In this document: positions 57,084-64,000 of the stretch, piece by piece | Layout: the number at the start of each line of letters is the position of its first letter | How positions within the stretch are numbered: the stretch's first letter is position 1 | From: an uncultured Clostridia bacterium | GTDB lineage: Bacteria; Bacillota; Clostridia; UBA1381 | Length of the DNA stretch: 64,000 nt | Direction: 5' to 3' | Assembly: GCA_944392335.1 (NCBI GenBank) | Contig: CALXWJ010000082.1 | Span: 31,898 to 95,897, forward strand | Notes under the pieces: generated by a model | Seen by the model: the letters and a program-made list of their open reading frames with translations, nothing else | What the model was told of the DNA's origin: nothing | Databases searched by the model: none | Program-made: the position numbers and the translations under genes

Positions 57084-57210
57084 AAATTCAGATAATATCT
57101 TCTCCCGACATGCCTGTACAATATGGAATTTAAAGCGTTTCAAAAAAAGAACGATTATTCTTTTAAAAATAACCGTTCTTTTCTGGCAAATAACTATAAT
57201 TATGATAAAC

Positions 57211-57258
57211 TTGCCCCTCAACAAAAGCATTTGCCCCCTTTTGAACCTAACTGCCCCC
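57211..57258. repeat. Three TGCCCC repeats at exact 20-bp spacing
   Basis: TGCCCC begins at 57212, 57232 and 57252, each preceded by T or C and followed by C or T. It is placed between repeat copy H and the 3' end of the serine recombinase. Helically phased sites beside a recombinase suggest a protein-binding array or part of an attachment region; this is inference. Confidence 0.45.
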
Positions 57259-57284
57259 ATTAACTACAAGCAAATATAGCAAAG

Positions 57285-57315
57285 AAACCGTGAACCCCAT
57301 ACAAGTTCACGGTTT
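57285..57315 (-). terminator. Terminator of the prophage recombinase operon
   Basis: Arms AACCGTGAAC (57285-57294 as read on plus) and GTTCACGGTT (57305-57314), followed on the minus strand by TCTTTG. It lies 12 bp after the recombinase stop. Confidence 0.6.
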
Positions 57316-57326
57316 TAGTATATTTT

Positions 57327-58904
57327 TTATGCAATAACCTCCGTTCCGTTTCGGAATTTGAATACCATATTACCGTCCGGCTGGATTTCAACAATATCAA
57401 TGACCAGCATCCATAACTGCTCGTCAAACTCGCTGACGGAGGTTTCGTGTTCTGAAACCTCAAACATAAATCCGCCAATTAAAATTCCTTTTTCCTTCCT
57501 CCGCTTTTTTTCAATTTCAAGTTTATCAATTTGTCCTTTCAGTTTCTCATAGCGATTAACATATGAGTTATATTGTCTGAGGTATTCCTCCTGATTTAGG
57601 CTTTCCTGCGAGTTGCGCTCCACCGCCTGCCGGGTAAGTTCTGTCACAACAGCCGCCTCCTCATACAGCTTTTCAAGCCTTGTCTGGATATCTGAGCAGT
57701 CACTGACAGCGTCCCGCATAAGCCTGCAATCTTCCAGCAATGCCTCACGGTTAAAAACTAATGTGTTGTAAGCATTCAGAAACCGCTGTTTGATTTCCTC
57801 TTCTGTAAAATGCGGTGTTGTGCAGAAGGTATCACCTTTGAATTTTCCGTTGCATTGCCATATTGTTTTCCGGTATTTTGTATTTGACTGCCATACCTTT
57901 GAGCCATAAAAGGAACCACATTCAGCACATACAAGCCGGCTTGAAAAAACGCTGTTGCCACTGTAGCGTTTTCCCAGTATTTTCCGGCGGGAAAATTCCG
58001 CTTGCACCCAGTCCCATTCAACAGGGTTAATAATCGCCTCATGGCTGTGTTCGATGTAATATTGCGGCACTTCACCCTCGTTCACCTTTGTTTTCTTTGT
58101 AAGAAAATCAACAGTAAACCTTTTTTGTAAGAGAGCTGCGCCTTTGTATTTCTCGTTTGAAAGGATACTCGCAACAGTACTGGCCTGCCATTTGGTCTTC
58201 CCGCCGGGTGTTGGTATCCCTTCTTTGGTAAGAATAGAAGCAATTCCGCCAGGTGTTTTTCCGCACATAAACATAGTATAGATTCGCCGTACTAAAACAG
58301 CTTCGTTTTCAACGATATGCGGCAGATTGTCTTGCCCTTTTTCATACCCAAGAAATTGTTTATACGCCAGGCTGAATTTTCCGTCAGCAAACCGTTTCCT
58401 TTGTCCCCAGGTCACATTTTCAGAAATTGACCGGCTTTCCTCCTGGGCAAGACTGGACATGATGGTGATCAGCAGTTCGCCCTTGCTGTCAAGCGTATAA
58501 ATATTTTCCTTTTCAAAATAAACCTCTACACCATGTTCCTTCAGTTTGCGCACGGTAACCAGGCTGTCAACTGTGTTTCTCGCAAACCGGCTGACCGACT
58601 TGGTAATGATGAGATCTATTTTTCCGTCAAGTGCATCTCGTACCATTTCGTTAAACCCGTCCCGATTCTTTGTGTTTGTTCCAGATATCCCCTCGTCGGT
58701 ATATACTTTGACAAACTCCCAGTCGGCTTTTGACTGTATATATCTTGTATAATAGTCAACCTGTGCCTCATAGCTGGTTTGCTGTTCTTCACTATCCGTC
58801 GACACACGGGCATAAGCCGCCACCCTCCGCCGGGTTGCCGCTAAAATCGCAGTCCCCGTCAAGGGGTGGATTGTCTGCGGGATTACGGTAACCGTTCTTG
58901 CCAT
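57327..58904 (-). CDS. Large serine recombinase 1
   Basis: 525 residues. Resolvase catalytic domain: AYARVSTDSEEQ with Ser35 as nucleophile, SVSRFARNT with catalytic arginines near 103-110, and AQEESRSISENV. A recombinase domain follows (GGIASILTKEGIPTPGGKTK), then a zinc ribbon (CAECGSFYG, later C), and a coiled coil (about 410-475) of the phage-integrase type. Its ATG directly abuts the TAA of recombinase 2, with ribosome site AGAGGTGG inside that gene, so translation is coupled. Probably the prophage integrase, alone or with its neighbour. Confidence 0.93.
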   Translation of the reverse strand: MARTVTVIPQTIHPLTGTAILAATRRRVAAYARVSTDSEEQQTSYEAQVDYYTRYIQSKADWEFVKVYTDEGISGTNTKNRDGFNEMVRDALDGKIDLIITKSVSRFARNTVDSLVTVRKLKEHGVEVYFEKENIYTLDSKGELLITIMSSLAQEESRSISENVTWGQRKRFADGKFSLAYKQFLGYEKGQDNLPHIVENEAVLVRRIYTMFMCGKTPGGIASILTKEGIPTPGGKTKWQASTVASILSNEKYKGAALLQKRFTVDFLTKKTKVNEGEVPQYYIEHSHEAIINPVEWDWVQAEFSRRKILGKRYSGNSVFSSRLVCAECGSFYGSKVWQSNTKYRKTIWQCNGKFKGDTFCTTPHFTEEEIKQRFLNAYNTLVFNREALLEDCRLMRDAVSDCSDIQTRLEKLYEEAAVVTELTRQAVERNSQESLNQEEYLRQYNSYVNRYEKLKGQIDKLEIEKKRRKEKGILIGGFMFEVSEHETSVSEFDEQLWMLVIDIVEIQPDGNMVFKFRNGTEVIA

Positions 58905-60212
58905 TTACTGTCCACCTCTATTTCTCTTTAATGCCTGTTGGCGCGCCCTTTCTTTCATCTCCGGCGTCCAGCTTTCACGCCGGGAACGGTCGGCCCAGAC
59001 GCGTTCTGCCACACTTCCGTCTTTCAGCCGAAAGACTAAATGATTGGGCTCTGGTACCATAATTTCCAGTATGTTTTCCTTAACCGCCTCCGGCTTGAAT
59101 TCACGGAGATTTAATATATCCGCAGTCACTGCTTCAAGTGTGGATTCCGGGATTTTTTTACCATAGCACACGGCTTTTCCCAGCGTCATATAAGTGGAGC
59201 AGTTCCAGCCGCAGGAGCCGTTAGAGGTTACCCGCCGATAGTTTTTTCCGCATTTCGGGCATTTAATCAAACCGGAAAATACGGTGATAGTCGGTGGCTT
59301 TAAACCACTGTAATATTTTTCTTTCCGCTCTTTATAAATAATACCGGCTTTTTTGTATTTTTCCCGGTCAACAATCCCTTCATGTGTCCCTTCCGCATAG
59401 TACATGGGAAGCTGCCCGCAGTTTCTGACAGGCTTCTTTTCCAAATGGTTATTGATAAATGTCTTTTGCTGCAGCGCATCACCGATGTATCTTTCGCTGC
59501 AGATGATGCAGCTGACCCTGTGCGCCGTCCATTTTCCGCCCAACACACCGCAGATTCCTCGGCGTTCCAAATCACGGGCGATGGCGCCGTAACTTTCGCC
59601 AGCCAGTACCCTGTCAAATATTTCATTGACCACCGGCGCGGTTTCAGCGTTGGGGGTAATGCTGCCTTTTGAAATTCTGAATCCAAACTGGCGTCTGTAA
59701 TTCATGAGTTCGCCCTGTTCAAACGCCTTTCGGATTCGCCATTTCTGGTTCTCACTGGCCGACCTGCTTTCCTCCTGCGCATAGGACGCAAGGATGGTAA
59801 GCATCAGTTCACCGTCTGCACTCATGGTATGGATGTTCTGTTCTTCAAAATATACATCCACCCCCAGGCTTTTCAATTCCCGCACTGTTTCGAGAAGTGT
59901 GACCGTGTTCCTTGCAAACCGTGAAACAGACTTGGTAATGACCATATCAATTTCGCCGGCTTTGCATTTTGCCAGCAACTGCTGAAAGCCGGAGCGCGAA
60001 TCCTTTGTACCGGTTTTTGCTTCATCAGAGTATACACCGCAGTATTCCCAGCCGTTATGCGACTGGATATAGCTGCTGTAATAGCTAACCTGCGCCGACA
60101 GGGAATGGAGCATGGCGTCTTTCCCTCCGGAAACGCGGGCATAGGCAGCTACCCGTTTTGCTATTTTCATGGCAGGGATTTTAACCTCAATACGCTCAAT
60201 AATCCGTTCCAA
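58905..60212 (-). CDS. Large serine recombinase 2
   Basis: 435 residues. The catalytic domain has AYARVSGGKDAM with Ser28, SVSRFARNTVTLLETVREL near 100, and AQEESRSASENQKWRI. Recombinase and zinc-ribbon domains follow (LIKCPKCGKNYRR, SCGWNCSTYM). It lacks the long coiled coil of recombinase 1. It begins at TTG 60212, eight bases after AAGGAG. The pair is diverged, not a recent duplication. Many clostridial elements carry two or three such recombinases in a row, in which both may be needed. Confidence 0.92.
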   Translation of the reverse strand: MERIIERIEVKIPAMKIAKRVAAYARVSGGKDAMLHSLSAQVSYYSSYIQSHNGWEYCGVYSDEAKTGTKDSRSGFQQLLAKCKAGEIDMVITKSVSRFARNTVTLLETVRELKSLGVDVYFEEQNIHTMSADGELMLTILASYAQEESRSASENQKWRIRKAFEQGELMNYRRQFGFRISKGSITPNAETAPVVNEIFDRVLAGESYGAIARDLERRGICGVLGGKWTAHRVSCIICSERYIGDALQQKTFINNHLEKKPVRNCGQLPMYYAEGTHEGIVDREKYKKAGIIYKERKEKYYSGLKPPTITVFSGLIKCPKCGKNYRRVTSNGSCGWNCSTYMTLGKAVCYGKKIPESTLEAVTADILNLREFKPEAVKENILEIMVPEPNHLVFRLKDGSVAERVWADRSRRESWTPEMKERARQQALKRNRGGQ

Positions 60213-60260
60213 AAAACCAACTCCTTCCGTGTTACATATTACCTCTGAAACCCCGGTATA

Positions 60261-60431
60261 TCAAGCGTTTTCCCGATATATACTGCACGAATCCAACCCG
60301 TATTTACCGGCAATTATTTTATCAATTTTGCAATACTCTTCCGCAGAAATAAGCCTTTGCTTAAGCATGGATTTTGCCATTGCCATCGCCCGTTTGTAGG
60401 CACATACATTTTTGTAATACTCATCTTTCAT
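60261..60431 (-). CDS. SHOCT-like small protein
   Basis: 56 residues: MKDEYYKNVCAYKRAMAMAK, then SMLKQRLISAEEYCKIDKII and a short tail. The pattern LxxGLIxxEEYxxID is that of SHOCT-type helical hairpins found beside serine recombinases in clostridial elements. It sits between recombinase 2 and the HTH/zinc-finger gene, and its start overlaps the end of that gene by 11 bases. The role is unknown, possibly an accessory to recombination. Confidence 0.75.
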   Translation of the reverse strand: MKDEYYKNVCAYKRAMAMAKSMLKQRLISAEEYCKIDKIIAGKYGLDSCSIYRENA

Positions 60432-60813
60432 ATCCGCCACCGCCTTTGGATTTGAAGTAACACGCCCTGGAACAGAACTTCCTGTTCTTTACAGGATAGC
60501 TGGGGAACTCCTTCCCGCAGAACTGACAGACAGCAGCAGTTTTCCCGGGGCTGTCCGCCGGATGGGCATTCCACCATGCGCTGCGGCACCGATCCGAGCA
60601 AAACCGTTTCTTTTTCCGGTGCGGCTTTTGTCCAACGTCTGCTCCGCACTGTAAACATAGCGACAGCTTTTCTGCTTTGGCGGGCGTCAGGGGATGCCTC
60701 TTGCAATGGGATTTGACCGTTTCTACCGGCAGGTTCAAGAGGTTTGCAATCCGTCTGTACCCGTACCCTTGAAACTGCAGCTGTGTAATCGCTTTTTCTG
60801 TTAAATAGTCCAT
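60421..60813 (-). CDS. HTH plus double zinc-finger small protein
   Basis: 130 residues. A sigma-region-4-like helix-turn-helix (YGYRRIANLLNLPVETVKSH, residues 17-36) is followed by two Cys4-type modules: CLQCGADV with RFCSDRCRSAWW, and CQFCGKEF with RKFCSRACYF. The combination suggests a DNA-binding regulator of the recombinase/SHOCT cassette. Start ATG 60813, preceded by GAGGTGATTTCTC. It lies downstream of the amidase, after a 113-bp gap. Confidence 0.75.
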   Translation of the reverse strand: MDYLTEKAITQLQFQGYGYRRIANLLNLPVETVKSHCKRHPLTPAKAEKLSLCLQCGADVGQKPHRKKKRFCSDRCRSAWWNAHPADSPGKTAAVCQFCGKEFPSYPVKNRKFCSRACYFKSKGGGGYER

Positions 60814-60925
60814 GAGAAATCACCTCTTCAATGTACGGAGATTCAGACGCGTATTTGTTAACCCGTTTTTGCAAAAAAATAAGCCTGCAAGGAAAAACCC
60901 CTGCAGGCTATCGTAAATTTAACCG

Positions 60926-61657
60926 TTATTCACCGTACAACCCGGTGCGGTCATTGATGACGAGCATACGGAGCATATTATCGTCCAGGTTCAACTTGCC
61001 TTCCTCATCGCCTTTTAGGTAGCCCTTGCTCATCAGCTTTGTGATGGTGGGTTTCGCCCAGGCGGGCATATTATCATCTACCCACGCATAAATCATTCTA
61101 TTTTTCAGTGCAGACACATCTGTTTTCAGCTGTGCCACGTCCTTTTCGATTGCATTTAGTTTTTCCATATCGATATCCTCCTCAGTCAGTCTCTTTTTAA
61201 ATTCGCTCCACAGTGCCCAGCTATTTTTACTCATGGAAGCCGGACAGTTTTTGCGGCTGGCATCGTAGTGACGGACAACGCGATTTAGAGGAATATCAAG
61301 TTCCGTCATCAGTTTTTTTGCAAGCCATACCGCATTGTCAAAGGCTTTGCTGTAATCACCGTCGCTGTTGATACAGATCTCAATCCCCAGCGAGTTTGCG
61401 TTGGTTATCCCGTATCGCCCTTTACCATCACCGCAGTGCCAGGTGTAATAAGTCAAATAATCATTGACCTGCAGTATCTGCGTGTCGTCTACAAAGAAAT
61501 CTGCGCTGGAGTTTCTGTTTCCGCCGTTGAAATAACGAAAGTGTGAGTCCGCGTTTGCGCCTTTTCCCTGATTCCCCGTATCGTGAATGACGATATACTG
61601 CGGCCTTTGCGCCCGTCTTGTCCGGTTGTATGTAATCTGTTTTTTATTGATTTTCAT
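60926..61657 (-). CDS. Endolysin, N-acetylmuramoyl-L-alanine amidase (Amidase_2)
   Basis: Cuts peptidoglycan amide bonds to lyse the host. The zinc amidase domain (about 15-150) shows YIVIHDTGNQGKGANADSHF with the first His ligand, YTWHCGDGKGRYGITNANSL, and VVRHYDASRKNCPASM with the last ligands. The C-terminal 80 residues contain a short coiled coil and MPAWAKPTITKLMSKGYLKG, a wall-targeting-like segment. Length 243, no signal peptide, so it needs the holin. Start ATG after GGAGG; overlaps the holin gene by 14 bases. Confidence 0.92.
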   Translation of the reverse strand: MKINKKQITYNRTRRAQRPQYIVIHDTGNQGKGANADSHFRYFNGGNRNSSADFFVDDTQILQVNDYLTYYTWHCGDGKGRYGITNANSLGIEICINSDGDYSKAFDNAVWLAKKLMTELDIPLNRVVRHYDASRKNCPASMSKNSWALWSEFKKRLTEEDIDMEKLNAIEKDVAQLKTDVSALKNRMIYAWVDDNMPAWAKPTITKLMSKGYLKGDEEGKLNLDDNMLRMLVINDRTGLYGE

Positions 61658-62072
61658 TCCTATCCTCCTTTTTCTGCCCGCGGTTGTGTAGCTGCTCCAG
61701 CACCTCTTTCATTTTCTGCGGCACCGGCAGTCCTAAATGCGCGGCGTTTTCCAAAATGGATACCCCCTCGTTGGAGAGGTAGAAAAAGATAACGGCTGTC
61801 CTTAAAATACTGCCGTTACCAATCACATTTGCATCTAAAATATTGCCGATACCGACCAAAAAGAAAATTAAAACCTTACGGCAGATCCCTTTAAACCCGA
61901 CCTCGCTGGACAGCGTCTTGTCACCGACTGCACACATCAGCCCTGTGATATAGTCTAAAACAACAAATGCGATCAGCGCGTATAAAAGCCCGTCGCAGCC
62001 GCCGAGGAACCAGCCCAGCCAGCCCCCGACCAAGCTGAATATCACTTGGATCGTACTCCATAACCCTTTCAT
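61644..62072 (-). CDS. Phage holin, toxin-secretion/phage-lysis family
   Basis: Pore-forming membrane protein releasing the endolysin. 142 residues with hydrophobic segments near 9-50 and 75-115; GGWLGWFLGGCDGLLYALIA and VLDYITGLMCA are typical of phage_holin_4. The charged C-terminus (LHNRGQKKEDRNENQ) faces the cytoplasm. Start ATG 62072 lies nine bases after GGAGGG; the ATG at 62081 overlaps that site. Directly upstream of the amidase. Confidence 0.9.
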   Translation of the reverse strand: MKGLWSTIQVIFSLVGGWLGWFLGGCDGLLYALIAFVVLDYITGLMCAVGDKTLSSEVGFKGICRKVLIFFLVGIGNILDANVIGNGSILRTAVIFFYLSNEGVSILENAAHLGLPVPQKMKEVLEQLHNRGQKKEDRNENQ

Positions 62073-62077
62073 CAAAA

Positions 62078-62935
62078 TCATCCCTCCTTGTAAATTTGCA
62101 GATAACTTTCGCTCTCCTCCTCTTCGTTATAGTAGTGCGTGACCGTAATATAATAAAGCGTCCCTGCGGTCATGGAGACGCTTTCGCTGTAGAAATACCC
62201 ATCGGACAGGTCTTCAAAATCCTCATTGTATAAGCGGATTTCGTGGTCTCCGGACAGCTTTTTTTGGCAAATCCTATACGTCCCGCTTTCCGACGGCGTA
62301 AACCCGTACAGCGTCATTTTTTCAGATGTGGTTTTCAGGTATGCGCAGTGTACCGGAGGGACAGAGGTTAACGTTCCGCCTATGTTAACCAGTATATCTG
62401 TTGCAGGTTTCAGAACACCGTCAATATTAACAGATACTTCATTGACCTGTTGCTTTACTCCCGAATAGTTGGGAAACACCCCATACAGAAACATTCCCGT
62501 TGACAATTCCTCAAGCGGTAGGCTTTCCGTAATGGTCAGCTGTTCTATCGAAAACCAACTGTTCCACGTTCTGCCGGAGCCGGGATTGGACGAGGGCACA
62601 CAGGCAATCTGCGTAATGCTGTAATTTGAAACATCGCAGTCTACGGTGTATATGCCGTCACTCGGCATGGTAAAGGTTTTTAAATCTGACCAGCCGCCGC
62701 TTGATTTTCGTATCATAAAATCCCAGCTTCGTCCGAGAACCGTACCAGAGCCGGTATTTTCAATTTCGATATTTACTTTAATATGCCTGCATCCGGGGAC
62801 GGTCCTGTTAAAAACCATTGCATAGGTATTACTGCCGTTTAGCGTAATGGAACTATCCGACCACTGTGCTCCGAACCTGGCATTTTCACCATAGTTGCAG
62901 TAAGGGTAATCATATTGAAAGCTTACATTTGCCAT
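62078..62935 (-). CDS. Phage tail/receptor-binding-like protein
   Basis: 285 residues, rich in Ser, Thr, Tyr and Gly and predicted beta. The first half looks like a carbohydrate-binding-like beta-sandwich (GCRHIKVNIEIENTGSGTVL). The second half, after VNEVSVNIDGVLKPATDILV, has a bacterial pre-peptidase-like C-terminal pattern (SGTYRICQKKLSGDHEIRLY). No enzyme motif is seen. Position between tail fibre and holin suggests a distal tail component. Start ATG after GAGGTGACTT. Confidence 0.7.
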   Translation of the reverse strand: MANVSFQYDYPYCNYGENARFGAQWSDSSITLNGSNTYAMVFNRTVPGCRHIKVNIEIENTGSGTVLGRSWDFMIRKSSGGWSDLKTFTMPSDGIYTVDCDVSNYSITQIACVPSSNPGSGRTWNSWFSIEQLTITESLPLEELSTGMFLYGVFPNYSGVKQQVNEVSVNIDGVLKPATDILVNIGGTLTSVPPVHCAYLKTTSEKMTLYGFTPSESGTYRICQKKLSGDHEIRLYNEDFEDLSDGYFYSESVSMTAGTLYYITVTHYYNEEEESESYLQIYKEG

Positions 62936-62943
62936 AAGTCACC

Positions 62944-63564
62944 TCAGAATGTTTTGATTACAACATCTCCGTAGCTTGTAGCCGGCGGTGTTGTTCCGCT
63001 TGTCCAGAATACAATGTTTCGCACCTGCTTTGTGGTATATGACGTGTTGGACTGAGCGGTCAGCTTGGCGGTCATTGTTGTGTCAGAATTCTTTCTTGCA
63101 AAGTTTGTATCCACATAGGTTTTATTGGCAATATCATAGGAGGAAGAAGGACTCTGCACCTGCGCCCGGCCGTAGCTGTCCCGCAGTATAAGCCGGCTTG
63201 CCGTATAGGAACTGGTGGCGTTATCCAGTTTTTGTTTGTCCGCAGAACTCATAAATCCGCTTGCCGATGTTGTGGCGTTTTTATGTGTGCCGTTTTGAAT
63301 ATGTTCATTACATTCCTCTAACGTAACTGCCGGAGCTAACTGCCAGGAGGATTTCCCGGTAATAGCCTTGATGCGGTTTGCAAGCCAGCCGAGCACTGCT
63401 TCAAGTTTACCTTTGGAGGATGTACTTGCCGGAGCAGATGCCGATGACACATAAGGCGTCAATGCTTCGTCCAGCATATCAAGACCCTCATTAATTACGG
63501 CAATGTCGGCATTTTCGGAATATAACGGCTTTTTTAAACCATAATTTGTTGTTGTTTTAGGCAT
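62944..63564 (-). CDS. Phage tail fibre-like protein
   Basis: 206 residues. The N-terminal NYGLKKPLYSENADIAVINE is common in tail fibre proteins, and the centre has NGTHKNATTSASGFMSSADK, the repeated fibre motif (HxNAT..GFMSxADKxKLD). The C-terminal part is Ser/Thr-rich. It probably forms a trimeric fibre. Start ATG after GAGGTGATTG, nine bases from the next gene. Confidence 0.85.
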   Translation of the reverse strand: MPKTTTNYGLKKPLYSENADIAVINEGLDMLDEALTPYVSSASAPASTSSKGKLEAVLGWLANRIKAITGKSSWQLAPAVTLEECNEHIQNGTHKNATTSASGFMSSADKQKLDNATSSYTASRLILRDSYGRAQVQSPSSSYDIANKTYVDTNFARKNSDTTMTAKLTAQSNTSYTTKQVRNIVFWTSGTTPPATSYGDVVIKTF

Positions 63565-63575
63565 TTACAATCACC

Positions 63576-64000
63576 TCATTTCAGCCAGATTAAAACTTTA
63601 TCATCTGCGACACGTTTAAGCACGGGATACCCATTTTTCAATGACTTAACCGCAATACCACCATTTCCGCATCGGCACAGTTCGCCACTTTGTAAGGTTC
63701 CATCGTCATATACCACCAGCTTACCCAATACACCGACGGCCGCCCATTCTTTTCTGTCCCTTCTCGGAATGTACTCGGCGGTATTATCCCATTCCGGGTT
63801 TAAAATAGGCTGACACTCTGTGTGTTCTTCTGCGATAATATTCCCATCTTCATCAAATTCTGCCGGAACTGTCACATCATGATATTGTATCCGTCCGAAA
63901 TCATCCGTAACAAATTTGTTTTTCCAGTGCATTTCACCGCTGTCACCGATGATAGCCGGCTTTGCGGACACTATGCCGAGGGGTGTATCAAACGCGCCGC
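63576..64000 (-). CDS. Phage tail protein with Peptidase_G2-like C-terminal domain (N-terminus outside window)
   Basis: The frame is open to the right edge, so only the last 141 or so codons are seen. DTPLGIVSAKPAIIGDSGEM, then KFVTDDFGRIQYHDVTVP and ILNPEWDNTAEYIPRRDRKE, match the intramolecular chaperone/autoprocessing Peptidase_G2 domain of tail spikes. GVLGKLVVYDDGTLQSGELC follows. This domain assists trimer folding and then cleaves itself off. The internal GTG at 63971 is not the true start. Confidence 0.8.
   Translation of the reverse strand, partial: GAFDTPLGIVSAKPAIIGDSGEMHWKNKFVTDDFGRIQYHDVTVPAEFDEDGNIIAEEHTECQPILNPEWDNTAEYIPRRDRKEWAAVGVLGKLVVYDDGTLQSGELCRCGNGGIAVKSLKNGYPVLKRVADDKVLIWLK

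Larger units (their letters stand above)
57285..64000 (-). mobile_element. Prophage end: recombination, lysis and tail genes (continues past the window)
   Basis: All genes from 57327 to the right edge are on one strand: tail proteins, holin, amidase, HTH/zinc-finger protein, SHOCT-like protein and two serine recombinases. GC-rich codons are visibly more common than in the flanking host genes. The left boundary is taken at the recombinase terminator; the exact attachment site cannot be fixed without the other end. Recombinases next to the lysis module fit the end of a siphophage-like prophage. Confidence 0.85.

Noticed and set aside
59300..59686. 128-codon frame inside recombinase 2
   Set aside because: Alternative frame of a gene with intact catalytic motifs; no own ribosome site.
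60428..60874. 148-codon frame overlapping the HTH/zinc-finger gene
   Set aside because: The other frame contains a helix-turn-helix and paired cysteine motifs and has a good ribosome site; this one has neither.

Overview
The window looks like chromosomal DNA of an anaerobic low-GC Firmicute of the class Clostridia, probably a plant-polysaccharide user. The grounds are the AT-rich base composition with consensus sigma-A promoters and strong Shine-Dalgarno sites, a ctsR-mcsA-mcsB-clpC heat-shock operon, two T-box leaders, formate-tetrahydrofolate ligase, an NfnAB electron-bifurcating transhydrogenase, and xylose and glycoside hydrolase genes. I do not assign a genus. No tRNA, rRNA or CRISPR array was seen.

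Layout. 1-4460 (minus): clpC (cut by the window edge), mcsB, mcsA and ctsR behind a promoter with a near-perfect CtsR operator. 4526-12858 (minus): a GH29 fucosidase and rpiB, then housekeeping genes tsaB, tsaE, fhs, a coiled-coil protein, coaD, rsmD and recG. 13489-15543: a FakA/YloV-type kinase and an Asp23 protein. 15859-25493: a tyrosine recombinase, mscL, glyQS, glycogen phosphorylase and glycogen synthase (the latter with a long basic tail), and thioredoxin reductase. 25708-35513: a DUF975 membrane protein, the KDPG aldolase/KDG kinase pair, a BY-kinase with its chain-length partner, glucokinase, an amino-acid ABC permease/ATPase pair, and asnA behind an Asn-type T-box. 35600-41346: an AraC regulator divergent from xylA-xylB-GH3. 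41531-49913: argS, gdhA, nfnAB, sfsA and an orphan trpB behind a Trp-type T-box.

50132-57083 is an accessory stretch. It holds a lipoprotein nuclease with a small partner gene, two paralogous XRE regulators (one frameshifted in a T7 tract), decayed IS110 and IS1182 remnants, and a pair of FAD-dependent oxidoreductases. From about 57285 to the right edge lies the end of a prophage: two abutting large serine recombinases, a SHOCT-type small protein, an HTH/zinc-finger protein, amidase, holin, tail proteins and a Peptidase_G2-type tail protein. All are on the minus strand and the element runs out of the window.

The most unusual signal is a dispersed intergenic repeat of about 145-170 bp: eight recognisable long copies and one decayed copy. 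It can fold into three hairpins and has conserved ends, TTCAATAAGGGCTTGTCC and CTTGTCCGCAGTTATA. Three further loci carry a collapsed form of about 27-30 bp, exactly what remains if everything between the two CTTGTCC direct repeats is lost. Several long copies begin at the T-run of a terminator-like hairpin. I do not recognise this family.
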